From contig QOZQ01000009.1 of the NCBI GenBank assembly GCA_003576695.1, forward strand, positions 1-64,000: DNA of 64,000 nucleotides. Reading direction: 5' to 3'. A model generated the notes under the pieces. That model saw nothing but the letters and a program-made list of their open reading frames with translations. It was not told the DNA's origin and did not search any database. This DNA comes from Taklimakanibacter lacteus. GTDB lineage: Bacteria > Pseudomonadota > Alphaproteobacteria > Rhizobiales > Aestuariivirgaceae. The stretch's first letter is position 1, and every line of letters starts with the position of its first letter. The position numbers and the translations under genes were made by a program. Shown here in pieces: positions 58,739 through 64,000 of this stretch.

Positions 58739-59577
58739 TCGGCGGTGCCTCCCAGGGCCTGGGCGATACGCGCGAAATCGCCGACCGCCAGCTGCTCGGC
58801 CCGCAGATTGGCATCTATGCCGAGCTTTGCAAGCAGATTGGCCATGTCGGGATGAAGTCCTTTGAGGCTGGAGCGCAGCATCTTGCGGCGCTGGCCGAAG
58901 GCGGCGGCCGTGACTTTTTCAAGCACGGCGATATCGCAGGAAGGTTCGCGCAGCAGCTTCGGCGTAAGCTGGACGACGGATGAGGTTATCTTGGGCGGCG
59001 GCGAAAAAGCGCGCCGGTCGATGTCGAACAGCTTTCTCGCATGGGCGCACCACTGGCTGATGATCGAAAGCCGCCCATAGGCCTCCGATCGGGGCGCTGC
59101 GACGATGCGCTCGGCCACTTCCTTCTGGAACATCAGCGTCAGGGACGAGAACCAGGGTGGCCATGGGCTCGTGAGCCATCCGGTGAGAAGAGGGGTCGCG
59201 ATATTGTAGGGAAGATTGGCGACGATCTTGGCGTCGCCCTCGATATGGACCTGCCAGTCGAAGCGGAGAGCATCGGCCTCTATGACGGTGAGCCGGCCCG
59301 GATAGTGAGCGGCTATTTCCGCCAGCGCCGGCAAGGCCCGCGCATCCTTTTCGACCGCGACAACCCGTTTGGCGCCTTCGAGGAGAAGCGCGCGGGTGAG
59401 CCCGCCAGGACCCGGGCCGATCTCGACAACGGTTGCAGCGGCAAGCGGCGCGGCGCTGCGCGCGATGCGCCGTGTGAGGTTGAGATCGAAGAGGAAATTC
59501 TGCCCCAGGCTCTTGCGGGCATCGAGGCCGTGACGGGCGATGACCTCGCGCAGCGGCGGCAGGCCATCGTCGCTCAT
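58735..59577 (-). CDS. rsmA: 16S rRNA (A1518/A1519) dimethyltransferase
   Basis: 280-residue enzyme dimethylating two adenines near the 16S 3' end. Motifs are [18 protein letters not shown], the SAM site [33 protein letters not shown] with the catalytic NLPY, and VPxQR-like C-terminal [15 protein letters not shown]. Also called ksgA; loss gives kasugamycin resistance. Its start overlaps the pdxA stop by four bases. Confidence 0.96.
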   Translation of the reverse strand: MSDDGLPPLREVIARHGLDARKSLGQNFLFDLNLTRRIARSAAPLAAATVVEIGPGPGGLTRALLLEGAKRVVAVEKDARALPALAEIAAHYPGRLTVIEADALRFDWQVHIEGDAKIVANLPYNIATPLLTGWLTSPWPPWFSSLTLMFQKEVAERIVAAPRSEAYGRLSIISQWCAHARKLFDIDRRAFSPPPKITSSVVQLTPKLLREPSCDIAVLEKVTAAAFGQRRKMLRSSLKGLHPDMANLLAKLGIDANLRAEQLAVGDFARIAQALGGTAE

Positions 59578-60596
59578 GCGCTGCGCCAGGACATTTCAAA
59601 GGCGAGCCGGATCGCGGCGATCAGGCTCTTGGGGTTCGCCTTGCCGGTTCCCGCGAGGCTCAGCGCTGTCCCATGATCGGGCGATGTCCGGATGAAGGGC
59701 AGGCCCAGCGTGCAATTGACGCCGCCGTGGAAATCGAGCGTCTTCACCGGGATCAGCGCCTGGTCGTGATACATGCACAGGATCGCATCATAGAGGGCGC
59801 GCGCCTCGGGATGGAAGGCAGTATCGGCGGAAAGTGGTCCCTGGACCGCAAGCCCCTCGGCGCGCAGCGCAGCGAGCGCCGGCGCCAGGATCGTCTGTTC
59901 CTCCTGGCCCATCGCGCCATTCTCACCCGCATGTGGATTGAGTCCCGTCATCGCCAGCCGCGGCTCGACGATGCCGAAGCGCTGTCTGAGATCACGAGCT
60001 GCCACGCGCGCCTGGCGGATGATGAGCCCGGATGTAAGCTGGCGTGGAACCTCGGCGAGCGCGATGTGAACCGTGACGGGAATGGCGCGCAGGTCTTCGG
60101 CGCACAGCATCATCACGGGTTCCGCGTCATGGCCCCGGCTCTGGGCCAGATGCGCCAGATAATCGGTGTGGCCCTGATGCGTGAAGCCCGCCGCATAGAG
60201 GGCTTCCTTCTGGATCGGGTTGGTCACCATCGCCGCGATCGCACCCGCCAGAGCGAGTTCCACCGCGCTGTCGATGGAGCGGATCACGGTGGCGGCAGTT
60301 CCGGGGATGAAGCGCCCGGTTTCGGGGCGTTCATCGAAAGGCATGTCGATGACCGGCAACGCTTCTGCAAAGATGCCGGCCACTTCGGCGGGGTGGGCGA
60401 TGCGGCGTAGCGGGACGGCATGGCCCAATCGGGAAAACCGTTCTTTCAGGAAGGCGCAGTCGCCGATAACGAAGAAGGCGAGCTTCTTCTCCTCGCGCAA
60501 GGCGAGCCACGCCCCTTGGGTTATGTCGGAGCCGACGCCGCCAGGTTCGCCGATCGTCACCGCGATCGGCCTGGTCTCGCCGGAGAGCGCGCTCAC
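59574..60596 (-). CDS. pdxA: 4-hydroxythreonine-4-phosphate dehydrogenase
   Basis: 340-residue NAD-dependent enzyme of pyridoxal phosphate synthesis, making the 3-amino-2-oxopropyl phosphate precursor. Metal-binding histidines lie in [34 protein letters not shown] and [28 protein letters not shown] is the N-terminal signature. [20 protein letters not shown] is at the C-terminus. It overlaps surA and rsmA by four bases each, a tightly coupled unit. Confidence 0.96.
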   Translation of the reverse strand: MSALSGETRPIAVTIGEPGGVGSDITQGAWLALREEKKLAFFVIGDCAFLKERFSRLGHAVPLRRIAHPAEVAGIFAEALPVIDMPFDERPETGRFIPGTAATVIRSIDSAVELALAGAIAAMVTNPIQKEALYAAGFTHQGHTDYLAHLAQSRGHDAEPVMMLCAEDLRAIPVTVHIALAEVPRQLTSGLIIRQARVAARDLRQRFGIVEPRLAMTGLNPHAGENGAMGQEEQTILAPALAALRAEGLAVQGPLSADTAFHPEARALYDAILCMYHDQALIPVKTLDFHGGVNCTLGLPFIRTSPDHGTALSLAGTGKANPKSLIAAIRLAFEMSWRSA

Positions 60597-61582
60597 TCTG
60601 TGGCCTTCGCGCCCTCGGTCGCCTTGGCGTCCTTGTATTCGATGAACGCGTTGCGCCGCAGCTCGCGCATATAGCGTTCCTCATAGACGTCGTATTTCTT
60701 GTTGGTCAGCATCGTCTCGATCTGGTCGCGGGTCGGCTTCTCCGGCGCAATGCTCTTTCTGCCGCAGAAGGCGATGAGCTGGATGCCGGTCTTGCTGCGC
60801 GCCGGCCCGACGATGCCGCCGGGGCCTGCCTGATCGAGAGCGGCCCTGAGGGGCTTGGGAATCTTGGCGCCATCGGCCTGCAGCCGCTTGCCGATCCGCA
60901 CATTGTAGATGCCGCTCGCCGCCTGGCGGGCGCTGTTGCAGCCCTTGAACTTCTGCCGGTACTGCGCGGCGTCGGCCGCGCGTGCCACGAAGAGCTGCTG
61001 GCCCATGGCATCGCTGGTGGCGCTGTCCACCGGCATGTCGATCTCCAGGATCTCATAGACCGAGACCGGCTTGAGCCGCGGATCATTGACGATTTCGTTG
61101 TACTTCTTGTCGACTTCCGCCGGATCTACCTCGACCTTCAGCTTGTACATGCCGGCGAGCAGGCGGTTGAAGGAGATTTGCGCGGTTACCAGCCGGCGCA
61201 AGGTGGTCATCGACACACCCTTGGATTTGAGCTGTGCGGCAAGACCCTTGGTGTCGGTCTTCGACCCCTTGGCCATCTTCTCGATCTGGGCATCGATCGT
61301 CTTATCGTTCGGGTCGGCCTTGTATTTCTTGGCCTCGACCACCTTGACCACATCGTCGATCAGGGCCTGGAGCGCACGCTTGCGCTGATCGGCGGCACTG
61401 CCTTGCGCCCGCCCGAGCACCGCATTGAGCTTCATGCGCTGATCGACGTCGAAGCTCGTGATCGGATAGTCGTTGACGGTGACGAGCACGCCCTGGCCGC
61501 TTTCACCGGCGGCATGGCCGATGCTCGCATGGGAGAGCAGGGAGGCGGCGAATGCCGCAGCGAGGAAAACGCCGGTCTTCAT
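60593..61582 (-). CDS. surA: SurA-like periplasmic chaperone/peptidyl-prolyl isomerase
   Basis: 329-residue exported protein that escorts outer-membrane proteins, including LptD, to the Bam machinery. The signal peptide (FLAAAFAASLLSHASIGHAA) precedes the SurA N-domain: VLVTVNDYPITSFDVDQRMK and ALQALIDDVVKVVEAKKY. A parvulin-like part follows (YEILEIDMPVDSATSDAMGQ...). At 329 residues it has room for only one rather than two isomerase domains, as is common in this order. The gene lies 14 bases after lptD. Confidence 0.9.
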   Translation of the reverse strand: MKTGVFLAAAFAASLLSHASIGHAAGESGQGVLVTVNDYPITSFDVDQRMKLNAVLGRAQGSAADQRKRALQALIDDVVKVVEAKKYKADPNDKTIDAQIEKMAKGSKTDTKGLAAQLKSKGVSMTTLRRLVTAQISFNRLLAGMYKLKVEVDPAEVDKKYNEIVNDPRLKPVSVYEILEIDMPVDSATSDAMGQQLFVARAADAAQYRQKFKGCNSARQAASGIYNVRIGKRLQADGAKIPKPLRAALDQAGPGGIVGPARSKTGIQLIAFCGRKSIAPEKPTRDQIETMLTNKKYDVYEERYMRELRRNAFIEYKDAKATEGAKATE

Positions 61583-61596
61583 CGGGAGGTCAGTTT

Positions 61597-63888
61597 CTAT
61601 GGGCGCGGCAGCACATCGTCGCCGCCGAGCGACTTGAGATCAATGGAGAACATAACAGAGCGATCAACCCCTTCATCCTCATCCGCGCGATCCTCCTCGT
61701 AAAAGAGGCGGAAATTGAAGCAATCGCAGTTGAAGCCGATACCGACCGTATCGCGAACCAACTTGCTTTCATCGAGATCGTAGCGCGCGCCGGCATAGAC
61801 GCTCCACCCGCCGGAAAAGTTCCAGCCCGCGCTGCCCCAGACCTGCTGCTGGTCATCCGGGCGTCCCGAGTTGGGATCCGCATTGAGATCCGCATAGAAT
61901 AAAGACCCGGAAAACCTGTCGAAATTGAGGCTCAAGCCCGCTTCTTGGAGATTGATGGCGGACAGGTCCTCCTCGAGCCGGGCCTGGTAGGACAGGCGTA
62001 TGGCGTCCCAGGGCTGCCAGGCGATGGCGGTGACGAGGTCGGAACTGGTGCCTTCGAGCCCGGTTCCATCGGCAAAGCTGTTCTCGCCGGCGACATGGAA
62101 GGATTCGCCCACGCTGGCGCGCAGGAAGCCGCCATTGGCGGAAAGGAACGTATAGAGCAGGCCGGCATTGACGCGCGTTCCGCCCTCATAGCGGTCAAGC
62201 CCGGTAAAGCGGTCATGCAGGAACAGGCTGGTCGCATCGAAGTTCAGATTGATCGAATCCTCGTTGCCGCGATCCTCCTCGTCTTCCTCGTTGGTCGAGG
62301 CGATGACCTGCGCGACCGGGGTAAGTATATGCTGGCCGCCATCGGTATTGGACAGGAATGGCCAGCGCCAGTCGATACCGGCGGTCGGCTGGAAGTTTGT
62401 GGTCGTCTCGTTGTCTTCCGTCAGGTTGTTGTCGTCGGGCAGGTTCTCGGTGACATAGATGTCGCCGCGCAGATTGGCGAAGGGCGTTACGACCTGGCCG
62501 GAGCTGCTGATCATCTGCCTTTGCCAGGCGAGATTGGCGACCGCGCGCGTCTGGTCGGTGCCGAGATTGACATTGGTCAGCGGCAGGTCGGGGTCGTTGG
62601 CGTAAACCGAGTCGCTGCGGTGCAGGCTGTAGAAGCTCCAGTTATAGCCGAACTCGCCGCCGAATACCGGCTGGTCGAGCGTGTAGCTGTGCTGGATATA
62701 GGGAACCGCCGTCGGGAAGTACTCTTCATGATCTTCCGGATCGAGCGACTGGAAATGGATGACCTGGGCGGAGAAGTAGTTGCGGTCGTAGAGGCCGGTC
62801 AGATAGACATTGTCCATCGCCTCGTCGCGATTGTCGATCCTGTACTTGTCCATGAAGTCCCGGTCGCTGACGAGGGTTCCGTCCCATCCCCAGCTCCAGT
62901 TGTCATTCAGGTCGAATTTGCCCTGCGTGCGGGCGGAGCCCCGCCAACGCGTATCGCCTGGCGGATCCTGGTTTTTATCGAGCTGGTAGATGCCTGCGAC
63001 ATCGACGCTGTATTGGCCATCGGCGAGCCGGTGCCTCCACTCCGCCTGGGCGAGGAGCCCCTGGTCGGACGTGATCACCGGCCTGAAGGTGAGATCGTAA
63101 TTGGGCGCCAGGTTCCAGAAATAGGGGATCTCGACGCCGACGCCATAGACGCCGGCATAGCTGAAATTGGGCGTGAGGAAGCCGGTCCGGCGCTTCACGG
63201 TCGGATCAGCATGCGAGAAATAGGGCAGCGTGATGATATCGGCGCCGCCGAACTCGAAAGTGGCGTCGCGGTGATAGATGACGCCTTCTCTCTCGTCATG
63301 CGTCACTTCGCGTGATCTGAGCTGCCACAAGGGCTTGCCGTTGGACATGCGGCAATCCTTGCAGGCGGTGTAGATGACATTGTCGTAGACGGTGAGATAG
63401 CCGTCCTGGCGCACCGCATAGTCGGCCGTGATCGTCGCGTCATTTGTCAGCAGCAGCCGCAGATGCTCGGCGAACCCGTCCTTGAAATTGTTCATGAGCT
63501 GGGCGCGCTCGGCTTCCAGGATGTTGCCGCCGGGCTCCGTCAGTCTGACTTCGCCGACCGCCGTCATCTTGTCGTTGCGCTGGTCGTAGGACACCCGCGT
63601 CGCAACCAGCTCGTACTTGCCGTAAGTGAGGACGACCTTGCCGATGGCGACAGCTATCTTGGTGCGCGCGTCATAGGTGATCTTGTTGGCGATGACATTG
63701 ACGCGCGTGCCTTTGGGTGGCGTCTTGAGCTTGTCGTCGCGGACATCGCCGGTGGCGGCCAAGGCGGAAGGCACCGGGCTCAACATGGTGCCGAGGCTGA
63801 GGGATGCCGCGAACAGGGTGGCAAACAAAAGGCCTCCGGGCAAATGCCCAGAGTGCGCCCGTTTTCCCCTTCGACGCCCCGTCGTCAT
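61597..63888 (-). CDS. lptD: LPS-assembly outer-membrane protein LptD
   Basis: 763-residue outer-membrane barrel that inserts lipopolysaccharide into the outer leaflet. After a signal peptide (LLFATLFAASLSLGTMLSPV) comes an OstA-like N-domain (VIANKITYDARTKIAVAIGK, EAERAQLMNNFKDGFAEHLR) with cysteines in YTACKDCRMSNGKPLW. The barrel begins near GVYGVGVEIPYFWNLAPNYD, with alternating strands to the C-terminus. The cysteine pair FNCDCFNFRLFYEED there could form the disulfides needed for activity. It heads the lptD-surA-pdxA-rsmA operon; the usual upstream gene lptG lies beyond the window end. Confidence 0.95.
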   Translation of the reverse strand: MTTGRRRGKRAHSGHLPGGLLFATLFAASLSLGTMLSPVPSALAATGDVRDDKLKTPPKGTRVNVIANKITYDARTKIAVAIGKVVLTYGKYELVATRVSYDQRNDKMTAVGEVRLTEPGGNILEAERAQLMNNFKDGFAEHLRLLLTNDATITADYAVRQDGYLTVYDNVIYTACKDCRMSNGKPLWQLRSREVTHDEREGVIYHRDATFEFGGADIITLPYFSHADPTVKRRTGFLTPNFSYAGVYGVGVEIPYFWNLAPNYDLTFRPVITSDQGLLAQAEWRHRLADGQYSVDVAGIYQLDKNQDPPGDTRWRGSARTQGKFDLNDNWSWGWDGTLVSDRDFMDKYRIDNRDEAMDNVYLTGLYDRNYFSAQVIHFQSLDPEDHEEYFPTAVPYIQHSYTLDQPVFGGEFGYNWSFYSLHRSDSVYANDPDLPLTNVNLGTDQTRAVANLAWQRQMISSSGQVVTPFANLRGDIYVTENLPDDNNLTEDNETTTNFQPTAGIDWRWPFLSNTDGGQHILTPVAQVIASTNEEDEEDRGNEDSINLNFDATSLFLHDRFTGLDRYEGGTRVNAGLLYTFLSANGGFLRASVGESFHVAGENSFADGTGLEGTSSDLVTAIAWQPWDAIRLSYQARLEEDLSAINLQEAGLSLNFDRFSGSLFYADLNADPNSGRPDDQQQVWGSAGWNFSGGWSVYAGARYDLDESKLVRDTVGIGFNCDCFNFRLFYEEDRADEDEGVDRSVMFSIDLKSLGGDDVLPRP

Positions 63889-64000
63889 GAGTCCTGCGAA
63901 CTTTACCCAGTAACCTTCTTTTACACTTTCTTAACCCGTTTGATAGGGTCGGCAAAGCGCTTTTCCATGTCCGAATGTAACCGCTGCTGTGGCGCTCCCA
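63889..64000. other. Right window edge, upstream of lptD
   Basis: 112 bases without a recognisable gene. An AT-rich part (63905-63945) could contain the lptD promoter. If gene order is conserved, lptG or lptF lies just outside. Confidence 0.3.

Noticed and set aside
1-64000. CRISPR arrays, tRNA or rRNA genes, insertion sequences, phage genes
   Set aside because: Gaps between genes were read on both strands; no regularly spaced repeats, cloverleaf-like sequences, transposases or integrases were seen. The repeats at 23026-43160 are protein-coding.

Overview
The window is chromosomal DNA of an alphaproteobacterium, most likely of the order Hyphomicrobiales (Rhizobiales). The reasons are high-GC coding sequence, gene families typical of that order, copies of the palindromic GAAAAGTGGATACCGGTTTTC-type rhizobial repeat, and two gene orders characteristic of the order joined end to end: lptD-surA-pdxA-rsmA-gmk-yicC-mltG-fabF-acpP-fabG-fabD, then rpsF-rpsR-rplI-dnaB-alr-(mlaE-mlaF)-radA-cvpA-purF-SDR. 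No rRNA, tRNA, CRISPR array, integrase or transposase was seen.

This housekeeping backbone is interrupted at nearly every junction by accessory genes. Left to right: 1-4353 has a 3'-truncated VapC toxin with an intact Phd/YefM-type antitoxin and a ribose-type sugar ABC importer. 4604-9019 is core (SDR, purF, cvpA, radA). 9242-14060 is accessory: periplasmic MsrA, a YtcJ-type amidohydrolase, a 22-codon ORF with an almost perfect anti-Shine-Dalgarno match, a DsrE/SHOCT/EF-hand trio and a lactonase-like metallo-beta-lactamase fold protein. 14057-16783 is mlaF-mlaE-alr. 16902-21277 has a membrane-anchored esterase, an MFS transporter and a lower-GC, convergent, type II-like restriction-modification pair. 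21409-22908 is dnaB.

23026-44502 is the largest insertion. Three large exported caspase-like proteins with long arrays of 47-residue TPR-like repeats lie on the minus strand. One of them has lost the catalytic cysteine (Asn in its place). The array is split by a sugar or sugar-acid catabolic locus (29468-40137): GntR/FCD regulator, SMP-30 lactonase, Gfo/Idh oxidoreductase, DUF4432 epimerase-like protein, a four-gene ABC importer, HpcH/HpaI aldolase and a GlcD-like FAD oxidase. cfa follows, then rplI-rpsR-rpsF with a structured leader.

46323-50474 is a small accessory block: GNAT-HIT pair, TylF-like methyltransferase, GNAT-hicB-hicA and a threonine dehydratase-like enzyme. 50624-57294 holds fatty-acid and envelope genes (fabD, fabG, acpP, fabF, mltG, yicC, gmk). 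57317-58738 is a small insertion (unknown protein plus zinc alcohol dehydrogenase). 58735-63888 is rsmA-pdxA-surA-lptD.

The most unusual content is the trio of secreted caspase/TPR proteins with an inactive paralog. Next are the tiny ORF with a 15-nt anti-SD match and its own terminator, the restriction-modification pair with a palindrome at each promoter (one containing two GACGTC sites), and the hicA-hicB-GNAT overlap.
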